Shown here: positions 18,790 to 27,962 of the stretch, piece after piece
Numbering within the stretch: position 1 is the stretch's first letter
Layout: every line of letters starts with the position of its first letter
Assembly (NCBI RefSeq): GCF_002153655.1
Contig: NZ_JOPJ01000017.1
Location: 117,783-181,782, forward strand
Origin: Acetobacter okinawensis
GTDB taxonomy: Bacteria > Pseudomonadota > Alphaproteobacteria > Acetobacterales > Acetobacteraceae
DNA: 64,000 nt
Direction of reading: 5' to 3'
The notes under the pieces: generated by a model
What the model saw: the letters and a program-made list of their open reading frames with translations, nothing else
Told to the model about the DNA's origin: nothing
Databases searched by the model: none
Translations under genes and position numbers: made by a program

Positions 18790-19875
18790 ATGGATTATCT
18801 AGTTCAGAACATGATGAGCGTAAATTTAACACAAAAACCCACAATACGCTTTCAAGCCTTGGACGGCCTCCGAGGGGTTTTAGCATTAACTGTTATGCTG
18901 AGCCATATGATTGGTGTTGTCACAGGCTGGGATGCGCTTCGTCCCTTAATTGGAGCATATATCAGCGTTATTTATTTTTTTATTATGTCGGGTTTTGTGC
19001 TTACTTACGCTCACAACAAAAATTATAGTTTTACATATTTCTTTCTTTTACGACTAGCTCGCTTATGGCCGCTTCATTGCTTTACCACCCTCTCAATGGT
19101 GTTAATTTATATATATAATAGTAAACATCTAGGTTATGTGCCGGGAAGCTATGTTTTTGATTGGAAAATTATTCTAAAAAATTTGCTTTTCCTACACGGG
19201 GTAACACCTCTCCAATTTCCACTTATTAATGATCCCTCATGGAGTATCAGTATTGAATTTTGGGGATCTCTCTTAATTCCCATAATACTGATAAAAATAA
19301 AGCCACTTAAACGGCTATTGATTACCTTCGCATTTATTATTGCTCTATGCGTACAATCCTCTTCTGGGTTTTCTGATATGACATTATGTAATATGTCCCA
19401 ATTTTTTCTTGCCTCTTCAGCAATAATGCTTGGATCATCGATTTATTCTCTAATAACCCCAGAAATAATAAAAAATATTCGCAATACAAAATATTATGAA
19501 TTTTTCCTTTTTATTTGTTTACTATCTTGTTTGGTTGGAATTTATGGTCAAAGTCACAATAAATTTGATTATTTATACATTATACCATTCATTCCTCTTA
19601 TGCTCATTGATTTTCAACCAGATACATCTCTGATAAAAAAGATTTTTCTTTCTGAACCAATTCAGTTTTTTGGATTTATTAGTTTCCCATTATACCTTAT
19701 TCATTCATCAGCTATTATTATAGGCTTGCAATACAGAACAGATAATCCTGCATTATCCATTATCATGGCTGCATGTCTGAGCATAACCATCTCATATTTA
19801 TATACTGTTTATATAGATTCACCACTTTATAGGTATATGAAACGAAAAATACGAAATATATACAGCCGAGATTAA
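18790..19875 (+). CDS. Acyltransferase family 3 membrane protein (O-acetyltransferase-like)
   Basis: Integral membrane acyltransferase of about 361 residues, probably O-acetylating a surface glycan with acyl-CoA as donor. It starts with the family signature RFQALDGLRGVLALTVMLSHM, has about ten hydrophobic segments and the conserved NDPSWSISIEFWGSLLIP block. The family's catalytic His is in LSHM. Methionines at residues 8 and 9 are alternative starts. It is AT-rich like the preceding glycosyltransferase and only 34 bases separate them, so the two probably arrived and are transcribed together. Confidence 0.87.
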   Translation: MDYLVQNMMSVNLTQKPTIRFQALDGLRGVLALTVMLSHMIGVVTGWDALRPLIGAYISVIYFFIMSGFVLTYAHNKNYSFTYFFLLRLARLWPLHCFTTLSMVLIYIYNSKHLGYVPGSYVFDWKIILKNLLFLHGVTPLQFPLINDPSWSISIEFWGSLLIPIILIKIKPLKRLLITFAFIIALCVQSSSGFSDMTLCNMSQFFLASSAIMLGSSIYSLITPEIIKNIRNTKYYEFFLFICLLSCLVGIYGQSHNKFDYLYIIPFIPLMLIDFQPDTSLIKKIFLSEPIQFFGFISFPLYLIHSSAIIIGLQYRTDNPALSIIMAACLSITISYLYTVYIDSPLYRYMKRKIRNIYSRD

Positions 19876-20093
19876 TTCTTATCACGTAAGCAAACAGGAG
19901 CTTCGGAAACTATCCTTACGGTATTGGCCGAAGCATCGTGCGCAAACGGATCGGGCAAACTGAACAGCGCCTTCTATACAGATTAGAACAAATTTGATAT
20001 TCTAGCCTAAATTCTAAACCCATTGTTTTCTGAAAAACCTGAGACAATCTGAGGCTGAGTGAAGCATACTGTGCGTTGCATAGAGACCTCCCT

Positions 20094-21989
20094 ATGATGA
20101 CATCTCCGGCCACCAACTTAGGGCCTGTGCATATTTATGTCTGCCATCATGCTGCAGGCTTTACGTTTGAAGACGATGTCTTTCGCCCTATTCAGGCTGG
20201 GAGAGCTCTAGCCCGCACAGCACTCCCCATGTTGGGAGATGATACGGGCGAAAATATTTCAGAAAAAAATGGAGAATATTGTGAGCTAACCACTCTCTAC
20301 TGGGCATGGAAGAATGACCATCATGCCTCGTGGATTGGTTTTATGCACTACAGAAGGTTCTTGGATTTTGCTTGTACAGGATTAAAGACTGACCAGTTCG
20401 GTTGCATTACCTTGCCAGACATGACGTTACAGTCTGTCAAACAAATGGGATTGAACGCGGCCACAGTCCGCAAAACGATTGAAAATACCCCTGAGGCCTG
20501 TGCCATTCTCCCCCAAAAATGGTCGGTAAAACATGTTGGATGCACGTCACTCTACCAGCATTATGTTGAATCCGATTATCACTTTGCACATGACCTTGCC
20601 TTAACGCGCTCTGTTATTGCCGACCTATGCCCAGATGACCTGCCCGCGTTTGATACTGTCATGGCAGCCGATGATGGTTACTTCACTAACGTATTCGTTT
20701 TTAGGCGAGATCTGTTTGACACCTATTGTGCATGGCTGTTTGCAATTCTCTCAGAGGTGGAGCGCCGAGCAGACCTGACCAATTACTCCGCGCAGGCCCG
20801 CCGGGTTTACGGCTATCTAGGCGAGCGGCTTTTCAATGTCTTCATGGCCTCCTCGCATGTGCCCAAAGACGGTGTGATTGAACGTACACGCTGTTTTTTT
20901 GAAAACACAAAAACTGGGAAGGAAACCACCATTCCCCCAAGCCCCCCAGCCCCAACAGCAGGCACCGTCACCCTTGTAACTGCCGCAGATGAAAATTTTG
21001 TTCCGCATCTGGCCGCATTGCTTGAATCCATCAAGGCGTCTTTCAACCCGGACCGTTTTCTGGAGTTGATTGTGCTGGATGGTGGCATTCCGCCCCTCAA
21101 GCATAACCTTCTGAAGCAGCAGTTCCATATTGGCTTCCCTGCCAGCAAAGGCCGTCTAACCTTTCTGGACTGCCAGCATATGTACAGCGGCATTAACACG
21201 CATATGCATTTTTCTCCTGCAACATTCTACCGCCTTTCACTTGGAGAACTGCTTCCGAACCATTCGCGTGCGCTTTATATTGATTGCGACACCATTGTCC
21301 TGACCGATTTGTGCCGCCTGTGGGACGTGCCGCTGGATGGTGCGGTCATAGCAGCAGTTCCAGACCTGATTATGAAGAGTTTTGTAAGTGCAGGTATCCG
21401 CTCTCTACCAGAAACTGGCGCACTTCCTGCCAGCCGCTATCTGAGCGAATATCTGGGACTAGACAACAATGGGGATGCCTATTTTCAGGCTGGCGTTATC
21501 CTGTTTGATCTTAACGCCTTCCGAAGCGCCAATATTTCCGATGCTGCCATCAAAGACTTAAGCAGCCGATGCTACTGGTTCCTGGATCAGGATATTCTAA
21601 ATAAATATCTGATCGGAAAAACCAAAATGCTCGATACATCCTGGAATTGTGTGAATAGCATTCGTGATATTTTTCCGCGTTTGAATGCTAACTGGCGCGC
21701 CAAGGTTCTAGAAGATATCAAGAACCCAAAAATTGTTCATTATGCCGGGTATGAAGCCAAACCATGGAACAATCGCAACGCGCATCTGAGCTTTTTCTAC
21801 TGGTTTTTTCTGCGTAAAACATTCTGGTATGAGGCCATTCTCCATGGCAACACAGTCCCAGGGGATGAGCCAGCTCCCTTCAAGTACAGCTTATTGCGCC
21901 GAGGTCTAGCGCGGGGCTGGCACTTGTTGCCCTCTCCTCTGCGTGGACCTTTATCCGGGGTAGCATCACGCATCAAAAAAGCTTTGTGA
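20094..21989 (+). CDS. DUF4422 - GT8 fusion glycosyltransferase, GC-richer paralogue
   Basis: A 631-residue paralogue of the protein at 16863-18755 with the same two-domain order. DUF4422 covers residues about 1-270 (GENISEKNGEYCELTTLYWAWKN, IGFMHYRRFL, KWSVKHVGCTSLYQHY). GT8 covers about 300-600, with the metal-binding DCD at 397-399, NGDAYFQAGVILFDL, YWFLDQDILN and VHYAGYEAKPWN. A Pro-rich linker (PPSPPAPTAG) separates the domains. The start is uncertain: tandem ATGs at 20094 and 20097 and a TTG at 20076 have no good ribosome binding site. Its codon use is much closer to the backbone than its paralogue's, so the two were probably not duplicated in place recently. Confidence 0.88.
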   Translation: MMTSPATNLGPVHIYVCHHAAGFTFEDDVFRPIQAGRALARTALPMLGDDTGENISEKNGEYCELTTLYWAWKNDHHASWIGFMHYRRFLDFACTGLKTDQFGCITLPDMTLQSVKQMGLNAATVRKTIENTPEACAILPQKWSVKHVGCTSLYQHYVESDYHFAHDLALTRSVIADLCPDDLPAFDTVMAADDGYFTNVFVFRRDLFDTYCAWLFAILSEVERRADLTNYSAQARRVYGYLGERLFNVFMASSHVPKDGVIERTRCFFENTKTGKETTIPPSPPAPTAGTVTLVTAADENFVPHLAALLESIKASFNPDRFLELIVLDGGIPPLKHNLLKQQFHIGFPASKGRLTFLDCQHMYSGINTHMHFSPATFYRLSLGELLPNHSRALYIDCDTIVLTDLCRLWDVPLDGAVIAAVPDLIMKSFVSAGIRSLPETGALPASRYLSEYLGLDNNGDAYFQAGVILFDLNAFRSANISDAAIKDLSSRCYWFLDQDILNKYLIGKTKMLDTSWNCVNSIRDIFPRLNANWRAKVLEDIKNPKIVHYAGYEAKPWNNRNAHLSFFYWFFLRKTFWYEAILHGNTVPGDEPAPFKYSLLRRGLARGWHLLPSPLRGPLSGVASRIKKAL

Positions 21990-21997
21990 GACCCAAC

Positions 21998-22975
21998 ATG
22001 CCCCTGCCACAGGCCCCTGCAACCGAACAAAATTTACGCAAGGTGACTGCTGTAATTGTCACCTGCAATCGGTTAGCCATGTTAAAAGTGGTGATACAGC
22101 ATACACTTTCTCAGAATTTTACAGCTGTAATCGTCGTCAATAATGCCAGTCAGGATGGCACACAAGACTGGCTAGAAGCTCAGACAGATCCACGCCTACA
22201 TTCCCTGCATGAGACCGTAAACAGCGGTGGGGCGGGCGGGTTTGCACGCGGTATGGACTATGCCGCCCGCCAGACCGACTGTGAATGGATAGTCTGTTTT
22301 GACGACGATGCTTGGCCACAGCCTGAAGCGCTCCATAATTTTCAATCTTTACCCTTATCATCGACCATTGGGGGCGTTGCCGCAGCAGTGTATTTTCTCA
22401 ACGGAACCGTGTGTGACATGAACCGTCCTGGTTTGAACCCATTTACTCGCGTTCAGAGCCTTATCCGTTTTCTGAAAAACAAAAAACGCACGTTTGCCAT
22501 AGACTTATCTGCTTATGAGCAAAATACATCAGTTGCAGTCGATTACGCGTCTTTTGTCGGTTTTTTCGTTCGATCTGAGCTGGTGCGTGGCCCCTTGGGT
22601 CTGCCCCAGACTGAATTGTTCATTTACGCTGACGATACACTCTACACTTGGAAATTACGGTGTTTAGGGCGGAAAATCCTGTTTGCTCCCAATATCCGTT
22701 TTTATCATGATTGCAGCACCACCATCAGCTTTGAGAAAAACCGATGGAAAATATACTACATTGTTAGAAACAGAATTCTTTTTTATAAAAAAATTGCAGG
22801 CTGGCTCTTTCCATTTTTTGCACTCTTACTTCTATTCAGTATTCTGAAATTATACTGGAAGAACAGAGCAATCCCCCATGTTCAAGCCCTGATACTGACC
22901 GCAATACGGGACGGATTTTGTCAGGATACCACACGCAAACATAGAGAGATTATGACACTTGCAGGAGTGTCCTGA
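21998..22975 (+). CDS. GT2-family glycosyltransferase, galactofuranosyltransferase-like
   Basis: A 325-residue GT-A enzyme. It opens with VTAVIVTCNRLAMLKVVI and has NNASQDGT, the NSGGAGGFARG motif (75-85), the nucleotide-sugar metal site CFDDDAWP (DDD 102-104) and a downstream acidic FIYADDTLYTWKLR motif. Two hydrophobic segments near the C-terminus suggest membrane association. The GGAGGF motif and acidic second motif are shared with bacterial galactofuranosyltransferases, and the UDP-galactopyranose mutase gene is the next gene (convergent). The ATG at 21998 is preferred over a GTG overlapping the previous stop codon. Linkage specificity cannot be predicted. Confidence 0.82.
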   Translation: MPLPQAPATEQNLRKVTAVIVTCNRLAMLKVVIQHTLSQNFTAVIVVNNASQDGTQDWLEAQTDPRLHSLHETVNSGGAGGFARGMDYAARQTDCEWIVCFDDDAWPQPEALHNFQSLPLSSTIGGVAAAVYFLNGTVCDMNRPGLNPFTRVQSLIRFLKNKKRTFAIDLSAYEQNTSVAVDYASFVGFFVRSELVRGPLGLPQTELFIYADDTLYTWKLRCLGRKILFAPNIRFYHDCSTTISFEKNRWKIYYIVRNRILFYKKIAGWLFPFFALLLLFSILKLYWKNRAIPHVQALILTAIRDGFCQDTTRKHREIMTLAGVS

Positions 22976-22989
22976 GCAAACGGGAGTGG

Positions 22990-23046
22990 TTCATGCCATC
23001 CTTTATGCTCAGACGATAAAGGGTGGCATGAAACGCAAGTTTTTTT
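22990..23046 (+). terminator. Terminator between GT2 gene and glf
   Basis: A 17-bp stem with a single G-T wobble (22990-23006 / 23016-23032) is followed by ACGCAAG and seven T. It lies between convergent genes just after the GT2 stop. Confidence 0.75.
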
Positions 23047-23058
23047 ACAACAAAGCCA

Positions 23059-24210
23059 TTATGCAAGTGGGTCAATACAGAATGTTGGTGCTGAAGTACC
23101 AAGCCCCTGTGCAGTCAAAAACTGCTCGGCTGCATCCAGTGCTTCAGCAATTGTAATATGCATATCCAAATACCGGTACGTACCAAGGCGGCCGACAAAG
23201 GTTACGCCCCGCTCGGCCTTGGCGCGTTCAATATACTGTTGCAGGCGGGCTTTATCATGCACCAGACGAATGGGGTAATACGGTGTATCGTTCTCGCCAC
23301 ACAGACGGCTATGTTCACGAAATAGAATGGTTTCTTCGTGCTCTTCCCAAGGTGTAAAATGCTTGTGCTCGGCAACACGCGTCCAGGGCACATCTTCATC
23401 ACAATAATTAATAACCGGGTTTCCCTGATAATCGCCCGTAGCGCGTACGCTTTCAAAATCTAGCGTCCGATAGCTCAGACGACCTTCAGTATGATTGAAC
23501 CATGCGTCAATGGGGCCGCTGTAAAAAACATGCGCGTAATCCCGTGCCTGCTCGCGAACAAAACTCGTAGAAAGATGCACATGAATATTGGTGTGATCCA
23601 AAATACGTTCGACAATGTAGGTATAGCCGTTTTCTGGAATACCCTGATACTTGCTGCCATAGTAGTTGTCATTATAGTCAAAACGTACGGGCAAACGCTT
23701 AAGAATACTGGCCGGCAGTTCAGATGGCTCTAAACCCCATTGTTTACGTGTATAGCCGCGGAAAAAAGTTTCGTATATTTTCCGCCCGACAAAACGTAGG
23801 GCCTGATCTTCAAACGTGCGAGGCTCGGTAATGCTCTGATCGCCTTGCTCTGCAATAAACGCGCGCGCTTCTGCTGGCGAAAACTGTTTGTTAAAAAGCT
23901 GGTTGATCGTCATCAAGTTGATTGGAAGGGAAAACACCTCCCCTCGCGCATGCGCCTTAACCCGGTTGATAAACGGCATAAAGCGATCAAACCGCTGCAC
24001 ATACTCCCACACACGTTCATTACTGGTGTGAAAGATATGGGGGCCATAAACATGGAGCATGATCCCACTCTGAGCATCACGTGCTGTGTGGCAGTTGCCC
24101 GCAACATGTGCGCGGCTGTCGAACACATCCACGGAGTACCCACGCTCGGCCAGTTCCCGCGCGATAACGCTACCGGAAAAACCCGCGCCAACAATCGCTA
24201 TTTTTTGCAT
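23059..24210 (-). CDS. glf: UDP-galactopyranose mutase
   Basis: Converts UDP-galactopyranose to UDP-galactofuranose using reduced FAD. The 383-residue protein has GAGFSGSVIA for FAD binding at the N-terminus, GPHIFHTSN, a RKQWGLEPSELPASI helix, NDNYYGSKYQGIPENGYT and the C-terminal PYYPIRLVHDK region. The start is the ATG at 24210; an in-frame GTG lies one codon upstream. It is the last gene of a minus-strand operon with the ABC exporter genes. With galE (UDP-Gal source) and two Galf-transferase-like GT2 genes, it shows that the island makes a galactofuranose-containing glycan. Confidence 0.97.
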   Translation of the reverse strand: MQKIAIVGAGFSGSVIARELAERGYSVDVFDSRAHVAGNCHTARDAQSGIMLHVYGPHIFHTSNERVWEYVQRFDRFMPFINRVKAHARGEVFSLPINLMTINQLFNKQFSPAEARAFIAEQGDQSITEPRTFEDQALRFVGRKIYETFFRGYTRKQWGLEPSELPASILKRLPVRFDYNDNYYGSKYQGIPENGYTYIVERILDHTNIHVHLSTSFVREQARDYAHVFYSGPIDAWFNHTEGRLSYRTLDFESVRATGDYQGNPVINYCDEDVPWTRVAEHKHFTPWEEHEETILFREHSRLCGENDTPYYPIRLVHDKARLQQYIERAKAERGVTFVGRLGTYRYLDMHITIAEALDAAEQFLTAQGLGTSAPTFCIDPLA

Positions 24211-24256
24211 CACGTCTGACTCTTTATTGCATCACAGAGGGAACAGAAACATACGC

Positions 24257-25030
24257 TCAGGAACGTTCTTTTAGTAAGTTCTGAAAGTCCTGATGGGGTA
24301 AATAGGCTTCAAAAACTTCCATGGGCGGACCATCAGCAACAATTTTGCCGCCATCAAGCCAAATCAACCGATTGGTCCACTGCGCCAGAATAGAGGGGGA
24401 ATGGCTTGCAAGGACAAGAATATCAGCATGCTGGACCATTCCTTCCACACGCTTTTTGGCTTTGGCCAAAAAAGCAGCATCCCCAGCCAAGATCCATTCA
24501 TCCATCAGCAGTATCTCGGGCGGAAAAGCCGTAGCCATACCAAAAGCCAGACGCACTATCATACCGGATGAGTAATTCCGAACAGGGATGTCCAAAAATT
24601 CCTTCAACTCGGTAAAATCAACCACGTCAGTTTTAAAGGCATGGCTTTCTGCTTTGGACAGGCCCAAATAATAGCTTCTCAGGCGTATGTTTTCATACCC
24701 TGTCAGCTCCAAATTCATGCCCTGCTGGGGGTCAAGGAGGGAAATAAGTTTTCCTTCCATGGATAACGTCCCTGATGTTGGCTGGTAAATGCCAGACAAA
24801 GCGCGCAGGAGCGTTGTCTTGCCCGAACCATTGCCTCCAATCAGCCCCAACCTGTCCCCAGATTTGAGTGAAAACGAAACATCTCGGAGAGCCTGCACAA
24901 CTGGACGGCTTTTTTTGTCGACACCCAAACGGGACGAAACCTGACCCAGCAATGCTTTTTTTAGCGATCGACTTTCAGCATGGTACAAAGGAAAATTAAT
25001 GGAAATATTGGAAGCTTCTAAATATGTCAT
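24257..25030 (-). CDS. ABC transporter ATP-binding protein, polysaccharide export (Wzt/KpsT type)
   Basis: Energises export of a polysaccharide across the inner membrane. The 257-residue ATPase has Walker A GGNGSGKT (65-72), the RNYSSGM signature, Walker B ILLMDEW and the switch-region LASHSPS. It ends soon after the nucleotide-binding domain, so it lacks the C-terminal carbohydrate-binding domain of O-antigen Wzt proteins and resembles the short KpsT/TagH-like class. The ATG at 25030 starts 5 bases after the permease stop, so translation is probably coupled. No ribosome binding site is evident. Confidence 0.92.
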   Translation of the reverse strand: MTYLEASNISINFPLYHAESRSLKKALLGQVSSRLGVDKKSRPVVQALRDVSFSLKSGDRLGLIGGNGSGKTTLLRALSGIYQPTSGTLSMEGKLISLLDPQQGMNLELTGYENIRLRSYYLGLSKAESHAFKTDVVDFTELKEFLDIPVRNYSSGMIVRLAFGMATAFPPEILLMDEWILAGDAAFLAKAKKRVEGMVQHADILVLASHSPSILAQWTNRLIWLDGGKIVADGPPMEVFEAYLPHQDFQNLLKERS

Positions 25031-25035
25031 TTCAA

Positions 25036-25914
25036 TTAAACCCAAAATGAAATGCGCCCGCGGAATCGGGCAAAGCTAACAAGTGACACAAGAATAAGCA
25101 CTCCCGAAATAATAAGCGCTTTCATGACTAATAATGCATCAAGCGGTTCATTTAGGAGAGGATTGCGCACAACATCCAGAATATAGACAAATGGGTTATA
25201 TAAAATAACACTTTCTGTTCCAGGGTGCCCCCGCAGGGTCGCGGCTTGCCACATAACAGGTGTCATGAAAAAAGCGACCTGCATGATAGCAGCAACAATT
25301 TGAGGAATATCCCGGAAACGGGCACAAATCGTACCCAGCAGAAGTGATATGGCAACCCCATCAATCAACCAGAGTAGAAAACCGGGGATAGCTGCCAGAT
25401 TATAAAAACTAAGGTGTACATCCATCAACACAAACACAAGCACAATAACAACGGCATTATGCAGCAGGATAATCGTGTTCCGTATCACGCTTCTCACTGC
25501 ATGCACCAAAAAGGGCATACGTGTGCCTTTTATGAGCGTGTCGTACGCAGAAAAGCAGTGACAACCATCCGTAATAAGCGAACTAATATAGCCCCATAAA
25601 ACCAGAGAAACTGTCAGAAACGGGATATAGGTGTGAATATCTGTCTGGAACAGGTCCGCGTAGAGGAAAGCCATGGCTCCAATCTGGATGGCTGTTGAGA
25701 GAGTCAACCAGAATGGCCCGATCAGCGATCCTCTGTAACGCAACTTGATATCTGAACAAGCGAGCGTCCAAACTAAATGATAAAGCCTGATGCCCTCCAG
25801 AAGGTCATCTTTCATTAAATGGAACCGCTGCAGCCAGCCCTTATCCTCCGCCAGAACATATTGGCGTTTTGTAGAAAATCTGCGGTGTGCTTCGGGCTGT
25901 GCACGTTCGCTCAT
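25036..25914 (-). CDS. ABC-2 type polysaccharide exporter permease (Wzm/KpsM type)
   Basis: Inner-membrane permease partner of the adjacent ATPase. The 292-residue protein has a cytoplasmic N-terminal region (about 1-55) with the amphipathic HLVWTLACSDIKLRYRGSLIGPFW element typical of this family, then six predicted membrane segments. The conserved PLLNEP / VILYNPFVYILDVVRNPLL stretch lies before the last helices. It is the first gene of the minus-strand operon permease-ATPase-glf and is divergent from galE. Confidence 0.92.
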   Translation of the reverse strand: MSERAQPEAHRRFSTKRQYVLAEDKGWLQRFHLMKDDLLEGIRLYHLVWTLACSDIKLRYRGSLIGPFWLTLSTAIQIGAMAFLYADLFQTDIHTYIPFLTVSLVLWGYISSLITDGCHCFSAYDTLIKGTRMPFLVHAVRSVIRNTIILLHNAVVIVLVFVLMDVHLSFYNLAAIPGFLLWLIDGVAISLLLGTICARFRDIPQIVAAIMQVAFFMTPVMWQAATLRGHPGTESVILYNPFVYILDVVRNPLLNEPLDALLVMKALIISGVLILVSLVSFARFRGRISFWV

Positions 25915-26222
25915 GACAATAAAAGCCTCCGGAATACAACACCATTCTTCATTCGCTTCACCTTACCTAACAGAATGCGATCCAGATGCAAGTGAGCTCT
26001 AAATTCCAACAAAAGCGACATAACTGCACGACTAAATATTAAATCATTACCGAATATTTAGGCCTAGCCCTACGTAAACTGCACGCGGTTTTTACAAAAA
26101 ATATACAATAACCTCAAATACTTGAGAAATTTCAACATACCGATCCATGCGATCCACAGATGACAAAGCAGATGATATGCCTTAAGCAACGCGGTCATTA
26201 TTTAAATTGTGAGAAACATACA
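25915..26222. promoter_or_regulatory. Divergent intergenic region between exporter operon and galE
   Basis: 308 AT-rich bases that must contain the outward promoters of the exporter operon and galE. Several AT-rich -10-like boxes occur around 26030-26110, but none pairs convincingly with a -35 box. No gene is visible. Confidence 0.4.
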
Positions 26223-27209
26223 ATGCGTTATCTGGTTGCTGGCGGGGCAGGATTTGTGGGAAGCCACGTTGTGTTGGCCCTGCTTGATGCAGGTCATACC
26301 GTCGTAGTTCTCGACAATTTCAGCACTGGCCATCGTGATGCCATACCGGCAGGCGTACAGAGCCATGATGTTGATCTTATTGATTATGAGGCAACAGCAC
26401 AGATTGTGGCCCAAGGCCCGTGGGATGGCGTGTTCCACTTTGCCGCCCTCTCACTCGTCGGGGCCAGTATGCAGGACCCTTTCCACTACCTGCGACAAAA
26501 TTATCTGACCAGCATGAATCTCATACAGGCTTGCACGGCACATGGTGTGAAGAAAATTGTTTTCTCTTCCACTGCCGCACTCTTTGGTGGACCAGAGCGC
26601 CCAGACCCTATTGCCGAAACTGCCTTGATTCAACCAGGCTCCCCTTATGGTGAGAGCAAATTCATGATTGAGCGGGTCTTGCACTGGGCAGACCAGATAT
26701 ATGGTTTAAAAAGTGCGTGCCTGCGCTATTTTAACGCTGCTGGAGCCGACCCAAAGGGACGTGCAGGTGAAGACCACAGACCTGAAACCCACCTGATTCC
26801 ACTGACTATAGATGCCGTTCTGGGCAGAAGACCCGCCCTTAAACTTTTTGGGTTGGATTATCCTACAAAAGACGGCTCATGTGTGCGTGATTATATTCAT
26901 GTCACCGATCTGGCAGACGCCCACATTCGCGTTCTGGATCACATTCATGACCATAGCGTTGTTTACAACCTCGGTAACGGGCGGGGTTACTCCAACTTGG
27001 AAGTTATCCAAAGTGTAGAACGAGTAAGTGGCAAAAAAGTACCATGGGAACCCGCCCCCCGACGACTGGGTGACCCGGCTGTTCTGGTGGCAGATTCTAC
27101 GACCTTACGCCAGAAAACAGGCTGGTCTCCATGCTGGGGAGAATTAGACAAAATTGTTGAGACTGCTTTTGTCTGGCGTCAGAATAACCCTGGTGGCTAC
27201 AAGGCCTGA
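26223..27209 (+). CDS. galE: UDP-glucose 4-epimerase
   Basis: Interconverts UDP-glucose and UDP-galactose, supplying the substrate for Glf. The 328-residue extended short-chain dehydrogenase has GGAGFVGSH (7-15), the SST element (115-117) and the catalytic Tyr142-xxx-Lys146 (YGESK), followed by LRYFNAAGADPKGRAGE and the DYIHVTDLADAH motif. The ATG at 26223 is used because it begins the nucleotide-binding strand; a longer frame from 26160 would add a non-family N-terminus. It is divergent from the exporter operon. Confidence 0.95.
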   Translation: MRYLVAGGAGFVGSHVVLALLDAGHTVVVLDNFSTGHRDAIPAGVQSHDVDLIDYEATAQIVAQGPWDGVFHFAALSLVGASMQDPFHYLRQNYLTSMNLIQACTAHGVKKIVFSSTAALFGGPERPDPIAETALIQPGSPYGESKFMIERVLHWADQIYGLKSACLRYFNAAGADPKGRAGEDHRPETHLIPLTIDAVLGRRPALKLFGLDYPTKDGSCVRDYIHVTDLADAHIRVLDHIHDHSVVYNLGNGRGYSNLEVIQSVERVSGKKVPWEPAPRRLGDPAVLVADSTTLRQKTGWSPCWGELDKIVETAFVWRQNNPGGYKA

Positions 27210-27962
27210 ACTGTATTTCCTACGGCTTGAAGGAATGGGAAAACCATTGATTTTTGCCGTATCCGAGCAATTTTTTGCTCTATGAACAATGACCGGCGGC
27301 CCTGCTCAAACAGCCTCCCTTGAGCAGGACCGCAGATCAATCTGGTGCATGGCCTGTTGACCGATAGTTCTGGGAGATGACTTTCGCATCATGTTTTGAG
27401 CCGTGCGGAAGTGTTGTGGCCCCAAAATACTGCGCGACTGTATTCCTACAGCTCTGACAAATCACCCCGCTTGTGGCTTCTAGCCGCATATCAATGCTCT
27501 GCCCGCAGACAGTATGCCGCTTTGGAGCCACCACGCAATCTTCCAGCCCATTGCCGAGAAAACGCACAAACTATTAGCGCTCGTTGATCAGACACTCCTT
27601 CCGTTTACCAGATGAAGTATTCAGCGCCCGAAAACCCAAATCTTGAAAATTATTTCCAAATCGGACGACAGACAGGTTCCTTGACACCCGATAAAGTAAG
27701 CCGAAGCCCCAGATCAGCCAAGCCCCTTTGAAAATCCACCACGTGGAAAAAACTTCGGGGCACAATCACCAAGACCACGCAGCCTGACAAGCCACGCGTC
27801 CACATCTAAAAACACGGCCGCCCCAACTACCATAGAAAAGATAGAAGCACAGACAAAACAGAGAGTTTTTCAAACTCTCCACGTTTGAATTTATTTTCTT
27901 TGTTTGATCAAAGACCTATTATATTGTAAAGTTAATAAATTTTTTAAAAGTGAGCCTATGTA
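27210..27962. other. Long non-coding stretch in the polysaccharide island
   Basis: 753 bases without a convincing gene. A perfect 9-bp hairpin (CCTGCTCAA 27301-27309 / TTGAGCAGG 27320-27328) may end galE transcription. Two short minus-strand frames (27337-27567 and 27574-27765) lie end to end and read as one interrupted frame, but I recognise no family in them. Composition is intermediate until about 27830, then becomes strongly AT-rich, giving a second island boundary. This could be decayed coding DNA. Confidence 0.4.

Noticed and set aside
27337..27765. Two adjoining minus-strand short open frames
   Set aside because: No recognisable family and no ribosome binding site; recorded as possible decayed coding DNA rather than a gene or insertion sequence.
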